Positions 7,203 to 14,866 of a stretch of DNA of 35,295 nucleotides are shown piece after piece. The position numbers were made by a program, and so were the translations under genes. This DNA comes from AC-37 sp034663685 (GTDB lineage: Bacteria > Actinomycetota > Thermoleophilia > Solirubrobacterales > Thermoleophilaceae). Under the pieces are notes generated by a model. It was not told the origin of the DNA. It did no database searches and saw nothing but the letters and a program-made list of their open reading frames with translations. Positions within the stretch are counted from its first letter, which is position 1; the number at the start of each line of letters is the position of its first letter. Location of the stretch: positions 1 to 35,295 of the forward strand of contig JAXDJC010000268.1 of NCBI GenBank assembly GCA_034663685.1, written 5' to 3'.

Positions 7203-7953
7203 GTACAAGCTCTACGTCATTCCCGGTTCGCACGCCTGCCGCTCGGCAATGCTCATGCTCGAGCACAAGCGCGTGCCCTACCGGCGCGTCGACGTGGTCA
7301 CCCTCACGCATCCGGTGGTGGCGCGGCTGCACGGATTCGACGCGGGCGGCGAGACGCGCGCCGCCGGCACACGGCGCACGCCGGGGATCCGCTTCGGCGA
7401 TCGCCTCGGCACCGTGCCGGCGCTCGCGGCCGGCCGCCGGCGGATCTCGACCAACCGTCAGATCGCGCGCTTCCTCGACGATCGTCACCCGGACCCGCCG
7501 CTGTACCCCGCCGATCCGGGCGACCGGCGGGCCGTCGAGGAGGTCGAGCGCTGGGGAAACGAGACGCTGCAGATGGCCGCCCGCCGGTTCGCCCTGGCGT
7601 GGGCGGTGAGCAACCCCGCGGGGGCCGCGCGCGTGTGCGCCGACGGCCGGATGGGCTACCTCCTCTACTCCCAGGCACTCGCGCGACGCCTGATCGTGCC
7701 GTGGATCGGCCGGACCGTCTTCGCGGCCGGGGGAAGCGCGGAGGCCAAGCTCCTCGCCGAGCTTCCCGGGATGCTCGACCGCATCGACGCCCTGATCGCC
7801 GACGGCGTGCTCGGCGGCGAGCGGCTGAACGCCGCCGACTTCATGGTCGCGCCGAGCCTCGCGCTGATCCTCTACCGCCCCGACATGCTGCCCCTGTTCG
7901 AGGGTCGTCCCGCCCTCGAGCTGGTCGACCGGCTGCTGCCCGAGCCCGCGTAG
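7201..7953 (+). CDS. Glutathione S-transferase-like protein
   Basis: The 250-residue protein begins with a thioredoxin-fold GST N-terminal domain (MYKLYVIPGSHACRSAMLML, residues 1-20), where S10 or C13 is placed like the catalytic Ser/Cys of GSTs. The cis-Pro region is at about GTVPAL, followed by STNRQIARFLDD, the usual Ser of the G-site loop and the last helix. Residues 100-250 are the helical C-terminal domain. Actinobacteria generally use mycothiol, so the thiol cofactor is open. The ATG lies on the edge of the TetR operator with no SD site, so the mRNA may be leaderless. The small membrane-protein gene follows 4 bp after the stop, likely in one operon: a TetR-controlled detoxification unit. 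Confidence 0.85.
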   Translation: MYKLYVIPGSHACRSAMLMLEHKRVPYRRVDVVTLTHPVVARLHGFDAGGETRAAGTRRTPGIRFGDRLGTVPALAAGRRRISTNRQIARFLDDRHPDPPLYPADPGDRRAVEEVERWGNETLQMAARRFALAWAVSNPAGAARVCADGRMGYLLYSQALARRLIVPWIGRTVFAAGGSAEAKLLAELPGMLDRIDALIADGVLGGERLNAADFMVAPSLALILYRPDMLPLFEGRPALELVDRLLPEPA

Positions 7954-7957
7954 GCGC

Positions 7958-8338
7958 GTGCGTTCGGACCGGCTGCAATCCGCGGGCCGGGCCTGGCTGA
8001 GCGAGGCGTGGCTGCTGGCCGAGGCTCTGATGGCCCTCTCGGTGTACACCGTGCTCCCGCTGGCCTGGTTCTGGGTCGCGGCACAGGTGGAGGCCGAGGG
8101 GCCGGCGCTGGCGCTGGTCACCGCGCTGCTCGGCTACGGGCTCACGGCGAGCCTGGCACTGCTCCTGCTGCGCGCCATGGATGGGCGGCGGCGCCACCTG
8201 CTGGAGCACCGGGGACTCGGAGACGACGGCTATGACCTGCCGGAGCGGCTGATCGTGTGGCAGACGGTGGCGCTCGTGCTGGTGCTCGCGGTCTGGTTCG
8301 TGCTTGGCTCAGGGGCCAACGCGCCTCTTCCGCGCTAG
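7958..8338 (+). CDS. Small integral membrane protein
   Basis: The 126-residue protein has three hydrophobic helices: about 19-42 (LLAEALMALSVYTVLPLAWF), 48-71 (LALVTALLGYGLTASLALLLL) and 100-117 (WQTVALVLVLAVWFVLG), with an Arg/His-rich loop between the second and third. I do not recognise the family. The GTG at 7958 lies 4 bp after the GST-like stop codon, so translation is probably coupled. Co-expression with a GST-like enzyme under a TetR regulator suggests a role in stress or efflux, but this is only context. Confidence 0.75.
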   Translation: MRSDRLQSAGRAWLSEAWLLAEALMALSVYTVLPLAWFWVAAQVEAEGPALALVTALLGYGLTASLALLLLRAMDGRRRHLLEHRGLGDDGYDLPERLIVWQTVALVLVLAVWFVLGSGANAPLPR

Positions 8339-8367
8339 CTCCCCAAGCTCCGACGACGAAGCGGTGC

Positions 8368-8646
8368 CTACGGGGATTCGAAGTTCACCACCGGCAGGAT
8401 CTCGGGCGGTGCGCCCTGCTCGATGCCGAACTCTCCGAGGATCGGCATCAGGCGCTCGCCGAAGGCCTGCATCTTCTCCTCGGACTCCCACACCTCGCTG
8501 ACCCGCAGCTCGCCCTCGTTGCCGAAGCAGACGTGCAGCTCCCGGCCGTCGGGCGCGGAGTCACCGCCCTCGGCGAGTCGTCGATTGACGTTCTCGTACT
8601 GGTCCGCGGTCAGATTCGCGGGCGTAAAACGAACCAGGATGCTCAT
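8368..8646 (-). CDS. Small ABM-like protein, distant paralogue of 4447-4737
   Basis: The 92-residue protein has the strand-helix-strand pattern of a dimeric alpha/beta barrel: MSILVRFTPANL, TADQYENVNRRL, PDGRELHVCFG, LRVSEVWES and the helix EEKMQAFGERLMPILGEF. The ATG at 8646 is preferred over longer in-frame starts because the protein then begins at the first core strand and an SD-like TGGAGT precedes it. It shares with the protein at 4447-4737 a QY in helix 1, a P(D/E)GxxxH turn and an LMP at the end of helix 2. It is divergent from the desaturase gene. Function unknown. Confidence 0.8.
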   Translation of the reverse strand: MSILVRFTPANLTADQYENVNRRLAEGGDSAPDGRELHVCFGNEGELRVSEVWESEEKMQAFGERLMPILGEFGIEQGAPPEILPVVNFESP

Positions 8647-8734
8647 GCGCCACTCCAGTCGGTTGGGATGCCGCACGCTACTCGGATGATGGGGCCGGTG
8701 ATCCGAACCGCGGCCGGGAGCGAAAAGCTCCGTG

Positions 8735-9823
8735 ATGCCGCCGGTCACCGGAACCCCAGCCGCGGACGTGCCCGTCCGCAAGACGTGGAAGCGGGACCTC
8801 GCGCCGTACCTGGAGGTGGACCGCCGCCGCAGCCTCGGTCAGATCGCCGGCGTGGTCCTGCCGTACCTCGCCATCTGGGCGGCCGCCTCGGTCGTCCGGC
8901 CGGGCCCGTGGCTCGCGGTCGTGCTCGGCCTCGTGGCCACCGTGTTCCTCGTGCGGATGTACTCGTTCTTCCACGACCTGACCCACAACTCGCTGTTCGA
9001 GTCGCGCGCGGCCAACACCCGCTGGGGCTACCTACTCGGCTTCCTCCTGTTCACGCCCTACCGCTGGTGGCAGCGCCAGCACGCCCTCCATCACGCGCAC
9101 GCGGGCAATCTCGATGAGCGCGGGCCCGGCGAGATCTACACGATGACCCGCGCCGAGTACGCGCGGGCCTCCCGGCCGCGCCGGCTCTATTACCGCGCCT
9201 ACCGCAACCCGTTCCTGATGCTGCTCGTCGGGCCCAGCCTCGTGTTCCTGTTCGAGCGCCGCTTCCCGCAGCGCGGCATGTCCCGCAGGATCCTCCTGAG
9301 CGTGGTGGTCACGAACCTCGCGCTCGCCGGCTGGGCGGTGGGCTGGAGCGCGCTCGTGGGCTGGGGCACGTTCGTGCTCATCCAGGGCACGACGCTCGTG
9401 GCGGGCGGGGCCGTGGCCGGCTGGATGCTCTACATCCAGCACCAGTACGAGGACACCTACTACCAGGCCGCGGACGAGTGGCGGTTCGAGCTCGCCGCGC
9501 TGCAGGGCAGCTCGTACCTGAAGCTCCCGCCGGCGCTCGCCTGGGCCGTGGGCAACGCCAACTACCACCACGTGCACCACCTCAGCGCCAAGATCCCGAA
9601 CTACCGCCTGCGCGCGGCGCACGAGGAGCAGCCGATGTTCGCGCAGACCCCGGTGGTCACGGTGCGCAGCGGCATCCGCGCGCTGCGCCTCAAGCTGTGG
9701 GACGAGGAGGCCGGGCGGCTGCAGGGCTATCCGGCGAGCCGGCGTCGTAGCTCGGGCTCCGCGAGCCGGGCATACGCCCTGCCCAGTGGGGCCCTTGGGC
9801 AGCAGGGCCCGGTTCGCCCGTAG
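8735..9823 (+). CDS. Membrane fatty-acid desaturase
   Basis: The 362-residue membrane protein has the three histidine boxes that bind the diiron centre: H80-DLT-H84, H116-AL-H119-H120, and HHVHH in ANYHHVHHLSAKIPNY near residue 275. Hydrophobic pairs lie before box 1 (about 36-76), between boxes 1 and 2 (about 98-108) and at about 150-220. It should introduce a cis double bond into acyl chains at the membrane; the position cannot be told from sequence. ATG at 8735 or the adjacent GTG at 8732 may start it. The last 30 residues, rich in Arg, Ser and Gly, follow the conserved domain and look unstructured. It converges on the BNR-repeat gene with a 15-bp gap. Confidence 0.93.
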   Translation: MPPVTGTPAADVPVRKTWKRDLAPYLEVDRRRSLGQIAGVVLPYLAIWAAASVVRPGPWLAVVLGLVATVFLVRMYSFFHDLTHNSLFESRAANTRWGYLLGFLLFTPYRWWQRQHALHHAHAGNLDERGPGEIYTMTRAEYARASRPRRLYYRAYRNPFLMLLVGPSLVFLFERRFPQRGMSRRILLSVVVTNLALAGWAVGWSALVGWGTFVLIQGTTLVAGGAVAGWMLYIQHQYEDTYYQAADEWRFELAALQGSSYLKLPPALAWAVGNANYHHVHHLSAKIPNYRLRAAHEEQPMFAQTPVVTVRSGIRALRLKLWDEEAGRLQGYPASRRRSSGSASRAYALPSGALGQQGPVRP

Positions 9824-9838
9824 CTCGGCGTCGAGTAG

Positions 9839-11128
9839 CTACCCCCCGAGGCCGTCGCCCGCCGCGAAGATCGTGGTGCCGAAGTCGAGGAAGCTGTCGT
9901 AGCGCCCGTTGAACCAGAGGACCCGGTTGCTCGGGTCGTTGCGCGGGCTGACCGGCCGCCAGTTGTTGGTCTTGGACCCGTGCGTGAGCGCCGTGGTGGA
10001 CCAGGTCCGCCCGCCGTCGGAGGTCCTCCAGATCTCCACCTCGGCGCGGGCGTGGCCTTCCCGCCGCGAGAGGTACACCACGCTCGGGTCCTCGTGGTCG
10101 AGCGTGGCTCCGCCGATGTAGAAGCCGCCGCCGCGGCCCTTCCCGGCAGGGACGATCGGGCGGTCCGCCCAGTGGTCGACCTCCCAGCGCGCGTACCGGT
10201 ACAGGCTCTGGTGCTGGTGCCGCGGCTTGCGGACGTACACGACGGTGGGAACCCGGTCGGGACCGATCGCCACGTCCATGATCCACGCGTCGCCGCCGAT
10301 CGGGCTGTAGCGGTACACCACGCCGGCGCGGCGGTAGTCGGCGCCATGGGTCACGTCTCCGACCCGCTTCCCGCGGTCGTCGTAGATCGTCCCGTCCTGC
10401 GCGATCCTCAGGAAGTAGATGGAGGTGTGGCGCTTGTTCGGGTGCGCCTCCGTGAACGCCATGTACACGTTCTTGCCGTCGCTCCCGTACTTGACGTAAG
10501 GCCGCTCGCCGGCGATGCCGCGGACCACGTTGCGCGGCTGCTTCCAGTGCTGGAGGTCGGTGGTCGACGAGAAGCTCGGCCACCAGCTCCCGCCCCGCCA
10601 GAACAGCCAGACCTGCCCGTTCTTCATCTGCACCGGGTTGGGATAGTTGGCGCCGCGCTGGGGCTGGCCGGGCAGCGCCGCGGTGTTGCCCGGCACCGTG
10701 TGCACGGGGCCCCACGAGCGGATGTCGTAGCGGCGGCGGGTCACGCGGAAGAACATCCTGTACCTGCGCGACGGTGCCACGAGATAGTTCTCGTGCGGCG
10801 CGTAGAACGCCACGATCCGCCCGTCGGGGCGGACGATCACGCTCGGCGCGTTGTGGTCGTCGGAGCCCATGAAGTCGAGCGTGGCCCGGCGAACGCGCCC
10901 GTTCTTGTCGATCGAGCCCACCTGCACGAATCCCCCGGACGAGGCCCAGCCCACGAAGGTGCGGCCGTGCGCGTACACCGCGCGGGGGTCGCCGAAGTAG
11001 GACCAGGCCCCTCCGGTGATGCGCTCCGTGCCCGCGCGGGCCGGTGGCGCCGGGACTAGGGCTCCGATGAGTGCGACCGCTACGACGACGGCCGCCGGCG
11101 TCTGCCGGCGCAGGGAGCTCGACGTCAT
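9839..11128 (-). CDS. Secreted BNR-repeat protein (BNR_4-like propeller)
   Basis: The 429-residue protein has a signal peptide (about 1-32, ending PARAG) and then a beta-propeller resembling BNR-repeat family members: GGAWSYFGDPRAVYAHGRTFVGW near 38-60, DDHNAPSVIVRPDGRIVAFYA near 88-108, YPNPVQMKNGQVWLFWRGG near 160-178, and an Asp-box-like TSDGGRTWSTT near 376. This fold includes sialidase-like enzymes and polysaccharide lyases, but no catalytic set could be assigned. A role in binding or degrading extracellular polysaccharide is plausible. It starts 13 bp after the alpha-hydroxy-acid oxidase stop on the same strand, with no clear SD site, so the two may be one transcript without an obvious shared function. 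Confidence 0.85.
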   Translation of the reverse strand: MTSSSLRRQTPAAVVVAVALIGALVPAPPARAGTERITGGAWSYFGDPRAVYAHGRTFVGWASSGGFVQVGSIDKNGRVRRATLDFMGSDDHNAPSVIVRPDGRIVAFYAPHENYLVAPSRRYRMFFRVTRRRYDIRSWGPVHTVPGNTAALPGQPQRGANYPNPVQMKNGQVWLFWRGGSWWPSFSSTTDLQHWKQPRNVVRGIAGERPYVKYGSDGKNVYMAFTEAHPNKRHTSIYFLRIAQDGTIYDDRGKRVGDVTHGADYRRAGVVYRYSPIGGDAWIMDVAIGPDRVPTVVYVRKPRHQHQSLYRYARWEVDHWADRPIVPAGKGRGGGFYIGGATLDHEDPSVVYLSRREGHARAEVEIWRTSDGGRTWSTTALTHGSKTNNWRPVSPRNDPSNRVLWFNGRYDSFLDFGTTIFAAGDGLGG

Positions 11129-11141
11129 CGCGGCCGTGACC

Positions 11142-12326
11142 CTATGCGACCGCCCCGACGTAGAGGGCCGACCGGTCGAGGTCCCTGACCGAGTTCTGCC
11201 CGGTGAGGCCGAGTGCGGTGTCGATGTCCGCCTCCATGACCTGGAGCACGTGGCGCACGCCCGCCTCGCCGCGGGCCGCGACCGCCCACGCCCAGGCGCG
11301 GCCGACGAGCACCGCGCGCGCTCCCAGCGCCATCATCTTCACCACGTCGAGGCCGGTGCGCACGCCGCCGTCGGCCAGCACCTCCACCTCGTGGCCGACC
11401 GCGTCCGCGATCTCGGGGAGGGCGCGTGCGGTCGATGGCACGGAGTCGAGCTGGCGCCCGCCGTGGTTCGACACCACCAGCCCGTCCACGCCGGCGTCCG
11501 CGGCCCGGCGGGCGTCCTCGGGATCGAGCACGCCCTTGACCACCAGGCGCCCGTTCCAGTTCTCGCGGACCCAGGCGATGTCGTCCCAGGTCACGCTCGG
11601 GTCGAACTGCGCGTCGACCCAGTCCTTGAAGTCGGCCGGCGTGCCGGCTCCGGGGACCGCCTTCTCGAGGTTGCCGAACGTGAGCGGCCGGCCGCCGAGC
11701 GCCACGTTCCTCACCCAGAGCGGGTGGCTCACGAGGTCGGCCCCGCGCCGCAGCTTGGCCCAGGTGCTCGCCTCGCCCACCATCGCGTTGCGCGTGTCGC
11801 GATGCCGCGCCCCGACCACGGCGAGGTCGATCGTGAGCATCAGCACCGGCGAGCCGACCGCCCCCGCGCGCGCCATGAGGTCCCGCGCGTAGTCGCGGTC
11901 GCGCATCACGTAGAGCTGGAACCACGGCGGGGCGCTCGTGGCCGCGGCCACCTCCTCAATGCTGCAGATCGAGACCGTGGACTCCACGAACGGCACGCCG
12001 GCCGCCTCCGCCGCACGCGCGGCCTGCACCTCGGCGCGCGGCGCGTACATGCCGGCGAGCCCGACGGGCGCGAGCACGATGGGCAGGGCCAGCCGCTGGC
12101 CGAGCACCTCCACGGCCTGATCGCGCACGCTCACGTCGCGCATCACGACCTGCCGCAGCAGCACGCGCTCGAGATCCGACACGTTCGCGCGCATCGTGGA
12201 CTCCTCGTAGGCGCCGCCGTCGATGTAGTCGAAGATCTGGCGCGGAAGCCGGCGCCGCGCCAGCTCGCGGTAGTCGCGCGCCGTGGCGGGAGCTACGCCG
12301 AGCGGGCGATCGGGGGTGAACCGCAT
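11142..12326 (-). CDS. FMN-dependent alpha-hydroxy-acid oxidase/dehydrogenase
   Basis: The 394-residue protein belongs to the L-lactate dehydrogenase (LldD) / glycolate oxidase family, which oxidises 2-hydroxy acids to 2-oxo acids with FMN. Visible family motifs are FDYIDGGAYEE near the N terminus, LPIVLAPVGLAGM, the phosphate-binding TIDLAVVG, the catalytic SNHGGRQLD (His as general base, Arg binding carboxylate) and the FMN-binding ADGGVRTGLDVVKMMALGA. The substrate is not determined; lactate, glycolate or mandelate are options. The ATG at 12326 is preferred because GGGAAG precedes it; an upstream ATG at 12353 adds nine residues. Confidence 0.92.
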   Translation of the reverse strand: MRFTPDRPLGVAPATARDYRELARRRLPRQIFDYIDGGAYEESTMRANVSDLERVLLRQVVMRDVSVRDQAVEVLGQRLALPIVLAPVGLAGMYAPRAEVQAARAAEAAGVPFVESTVSICSIEEVAAATSAPPWFQLYVMRDRDYARDLMARAGAVGSPVLMLTIDLAVVGARHRDTRNAMVGEASTWAKLRRGADLVSHPLWVRNVALGGRPLTFGNLEKAVPGAGTPADFKDWVDAQFDPSVTWDDIAWVRENWNGRLVVKGVLDPEDARRAADAGVDGLVVSNHGGRQLDSVPSTARALPEIADAVGHEVEVLADGGVRTGLDVVKMMALGARAVLVGRAWAWAVAARGEAGVRHVLQVMEADIDTALGLTGQNSVRDLDRSALYVGAVA

Positions 12327-12447
12327 CCGGCCGATCTTCCCAAATCGACGCATCTATGGTCTGATGAGCAGCAGGCGCCCGCGAGGCCCGACCCCCCTCT
12401 CCCTCGCGCGCGGATCACTCGACCGGGGGCAGGAGCTTCCCCCGATC

Positions 12448-13041
12448 GTGACCAGCCCCAGGCTTCTCCTTGCAGTGGCCGCAGCCCTCAGCCTCTGTGC
12501 GGGTGCGGCGGTCCCCGGCGCGTCAGCTGCGAGCAGCGGCCCGAACGTCATCCGCGGGTCGGTCCAGGCACCGAGCCTGGGTCCCGAGATCAATATTCCG
12601 GGCGACATCGTGCGCCTGGCGCGCGCCGAGCTGGCCAAGGGGGTCCGGGAGATCCCGCGCGGGTCCGACAACGCGCCCGAGATCGGGCTCTACCGCGCCG
12701 CGCTCATCCCGCGTGCGCGCCCCGCCGCCTGGTGCGCGTACTTCGTCTCGTGGGTCGCGCGGAGGTCCGGCGCACCGATCGGAAGGGGCGGCGCCGGCAT
12801 CGCGAGCGCCGGGGGCATCGAGGCCTGGGCGCAGCGCAACGGGCGCTGGACGCACTCGCCGCGGCCCGGTGACGCTGCCGTGTTCAGCGGGCATGCCGGG
12901 ATCGTGGTGTCCGTCTCGGGGTCGCGGATGACGACCATCGACGGCAATTGGTCCGACCGGGTGAGCCTTGTCCAGCGCGGCACGGGCGAGGCGCTGGGAT
13001 TCGCGCGCATCGCGGTCGGCAACCAGCCGGCCGGCCGCTGA
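12448..13041 (+). CDS. Secreted CHAP-like peptidoglycan amidase or endopeptidase
   Basis: With the GTG start at 12448 the protein has 197 residues and a good signal peptide (1-28, core LLLAVAAALSLCAGAAV, end GASA). AGGAG at 12431-12435 supports this start over an ATG at 12364 that would place 28 unlikely residues before the signal. The mature part has a Cys/His hydrolase pattern: C96 in AAWCAYFVSW, H149 in GDAAVFSGHAGIVV and a polar residue in DGNW (about 166-167). This is the layout of CHAP/NlpC-type cell-wall hydrolases that cut peptide or amide bonds in peptidoglycan. There is no separate wall-binding domain. Confidence 0.87.
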   Translation: MTSPRLLLAVAAALSLCAGAAVPGASAASSGPNVIRGSVQAPSLGPEINIPGDIVRLARAELAKGVREIPRGSDNAPEIGLYRAALIPRARPAAWCAYFVSWVARRSGAPIGRGGAGIASAGGIEAWAQRNGRWTHSPRPGDAAVFSGHAGIVVSVSGSRMTTIDGNWSDRVSLVQRGTGEALGFARIAVGNQPAGR

Positions 13042-13226
13042 CCCGATTCAGGCCTCGGCACGGGCGAAGAAGTGGCTCGGCGGGGCCGTGGTACGGTCGT
13101 CAGGACCGATCGCTCGCGAGGTCTCGCTCTCTCTTCCTTCCGCGCGACCCTCAGAGAGGGGCTGGAAGGCGGACCGCAATCACGGGGACACAACACGACA
13201 GCGCGGTCGAGCGGCTGCGCGCGGGG

Positions 13227-13508
13227 GTGGCCGAGCAGGACCTGCTGCGCGGTCGCTATGACGCCGCGATCGGTACGGCCGGCGAGCTGGCCGCCTACAT
13301 GCGGCTACAGGACGCCGGCGATCGCGTGGCGGCGAGCGAGGCCTGGGTCCACTGGGTCGACGACAGGGGCTACCGCGGGCTGAACGCGGGGCCGTTCGAG
13401 CTGCGGGCCGAGGTGGCGCCGCGCACCGCCGGGCGCGTGTGGCTGAACGGACGGGAGATCGGCGGCGAGGATCGCCGCTACGCGCACCTGGATGACGCGC
13501 ACGACTAG
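13227..13508 (+). CDS. Small hypothetical protein, start uncertain
   Basis: The frame encodes an acidic, soluble, unrecognised protein. With the canonical GTG at 13227 it has 93 residues. The coding pattern appears to extend upstream: 16 more codons reach an ATC at 13179 preceded by GGAAGG at a suitable distance, giving a start like (M)TGTQHDSAVERLRAG. Visible features are an N-terminal helix region (AEQDLLRGRYDAAIGTAGELAAYMR) and a beta-rich C-terminal part (GPFELRAEVAPRTAGRVWLNGREIGG). Its TAG stop shares the palindrome CTAG (13505-13508) with the stop of the convergent membrane-protein gene. No transmembrane segment or known motif. Confidence 0.6.
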   Translation: MAEQDLLRGRYDAAIGTAGELAAYMRLQDAGDRVAASEAWVHWVDDRGYRGLNAGPFELRAEVAPRTAGRVWLNGREIGGEDRRYAHLDDAHD

Positions 13509-13876
13509 CGGTGACGGGGGCGGCGGGCCGCCAGCAGGCCGATGCCCGCCGCCGTGAACAATCCGAGCGCGGGGATCGCGCGCCGCGCCGCCCTCGGCGA
13601 GAGCACGAGCTCGAAGAGCGGGACGGCATCGCCCACGCGGTCGCCGACGGGGCCGAGCGGGCAGTCCCCGTGGTTGGTCGCGACCAGCACGGCCTCGCCG
13701 GCCAGCGCTGCGATGGCCCGGCGCAACCACGGCCCGCGCCGGCCGGTGAGCGCGCACCACCAGACGTAGGCGATCGACCCCAGGAACCCGGCCGCGATCA
13801 CGCCGTGCGCGGCGCGCCAGACCACCACGGCCGGTCGCAGCGCTGCCCCTGGCGGGGTGGCCGGAGTGCTCTGCAT
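13505..13876 (-). CDS. Small membrane protein, unrecognised family
   Basis: The 123-residue protein has hydrophobic helices at about 18-42 (VVVWRAAHGVIAAGFLGSIAYVWWCAL) and 51-66 and near the C terminus at about 96-115 (IPALGLFTAAGIGLLAA). Between them is a conserved-looking polar loop, NHGDCPLGPVGDRVGD. I do not recognise the family. It starts 17 bp after the nitronate monooxygenase stop and is the last gene of a four-gene minus-strand group. It overlaps the convergent gene by 4 bp, both stops lying in one CTAG. Confidence 0.72.
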   Translation of the reverse strand: MQSTPATPPGAALRPAVVVWRAAHGVIAAGFLGSIAYVWWCALTGRRGPWLRRAIAALAGEAVLVATNHGDCPLGPVGDRVGDAVPLFELVLSPRAARRAIPALGLFTAAGIGLLAARRPRHR

Positions 13877-13893
13877 CGGGCGACGGTAGTGGC

Positions 13894-14835
13894 TCAGCCG
13901 GTGGCGCCGGGCAGTCCCGCGGTGAGCTCCGCCACGATCTCGCTCGCGGGCTGCACGCGCGTGACGGCCCCGACGGACTCGCCCGCGTAGAGCGCCATCG
14001 CGGCCACCTCGCCGCGCACCTCGCGCGTTGGAGGCACCGGGGCGAAGCGGGGGATGTCGCCGTCGCCGAGCGCTCCCACCACGGGCCCGTCGAACTCCTC
14101 GGCGGCCTCCACGGCCGAGCGGAGCACGCGGTGCGGCGCGTCCGGCCAGCCCGTGCCGAACGCCCCGGTCAGGACCGTGCCCTCCGCCGAGGCCGTGAGC
14201 AGTAGCGCAACGTAGTCCGGGTGGGCGTGGGCCTCCTCGGCGGCCACGAAGCGGGTGCCGATCCGGACCGCCGCCGCGCCCGCGTCGAGCAGCTCGCGCA
14301 AGCGCTCCGCGGTGCCGACACCGCCGGCGGCCACGACCGGGACGTCCACCGCGGCCAGCGTCTGGGCGAGCACCTCGTCGAGGGGCTGGGTCCCGCGCAC
14401 GTGCCCGCCGGCCTCGGTCCCCTGGGCCACCACGTAGTCGCATCCGGCATCGGCCGCGGCGGATGCCTCGGCGGCGGAGCCGGTCTGCCACCCGGCGAGC
14501 GCTCCGTCGCTTCGGGCGAGCGTGACCAGCTCGGGATCCGGGTCGCCGTAGAAGAACTCGACCACGTCGGCGCGGGCGGCGGCCGCCTCGACGGCCTCGC
14601 GCGCGACGAACGGGATGAGGAAGCCGACTCCGATCGGCCCGTCGGCGAGAGCTCGCGCGCTCGCCACGAGCTCCTCGACCTCGGCCGCCGAGCTGGGGTT
14701 CGGGATCATCCCCAGGCCCCCGGCGTTCGTCACGGCCGCGGCCAGCTCCGGCGTTCCGATCGGGCCGCCCAGCGAGGCCAGTTGAAGCGGAAGGCGGCAG
14801 CCCACGAGGTCGGTGAACGTCCCGGACGGCGGCAT
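13894..14835 (-). CDS. Nitronate monooxygenase (2-nitropropane dioxygenase family)
   Basis: The 313-residue flavoprotein has the TIM-barrel signatures of the family: PLQLASLGGPIGTPELAAAV at the N terminus, NAGGLGMI, the FMN and active-site segment AQGTEAGGHVRG (His as general base), and the phosphate-binding VVAAGGVGTAERLRELLDAGA followed by IGTRFVAAEEA. The enzyme oxidises alkyl nitronates with O2 using FMN, detoxifying compounds such as propionate 3-nitronate. The ATG at 14835 is directly preceded by a perfect 9-bp dyad (14836-14862) with no SD site visible. It lies 31 bp after the glycosyltransferase gene on the same strand. Confidence 0.92.
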   Translation of the reverse strand: MPPSGTFTDLVGCRLPLQLASLGGPIGTPELAAAVTNAGGLGMIPNPSSAAEVEELVASARALADGPIGVGFLIPFVAREAVEAAAARADVVEFFYGDPDPELVTLARSDGALAGWQTGSAAEASAAADAGCDYVVAQGTEAGGHVRGTQPLDEVLAQTLAAVDVPVVAAGGVGTAERLRELLDAGAAAVRIGTRFVAAEEAHAHPDYVALLLTASAEGTVLTGAFGTGWPDAPHRVLRSAVEAAEEFDGPVVGALGDGDIPRFAPVPPTREVRGEVAAMALYAGESVGAVTRVQPASEIVAELTAGLPGATG

Positions 14836-14862
14836 CGGACTTGGACCTTAATGCCAAGTCCG
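14836..14862. promoter_or_regulatory. Perfect 9-bp inverted repeat at the nitronate monooxygenase start
   Basis: CGGACTTGG at 14836-14844 and CCAAGTCCG at 14854-14862 are perfect complements around a 9-nt loop. The dyad fills most of the 31-bp gap between the glycosyltransferase stop (14867) and the monooxygenase ATG (14835) and abuts that ATG. It may be an operator, an RNA hairpin blocking initiation, or a transcription attenuator; the sequence does not decide. Confidence 0.6.
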
Positions 14863-14866
14863 GCTT

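Noticed and set aside
4859..7609. Very long open frame on the plus strand, antisense to the thiamine-diphosphate enzyme and TetR genes
   Set aside because: Its Arg/Gly/Ala/Val/His-rich translation has no family likeness and it lies opposite well-recognised genes; it is a by-product of high GC at third positions.
11016..12872. Long plus-strand open frame across the alpha-hydroxy-acid oxidase and amidase genes
   Set aside because: It crosses two real genes in a wrong frame and gives a low-complexity Arg/His/Val-rich product.
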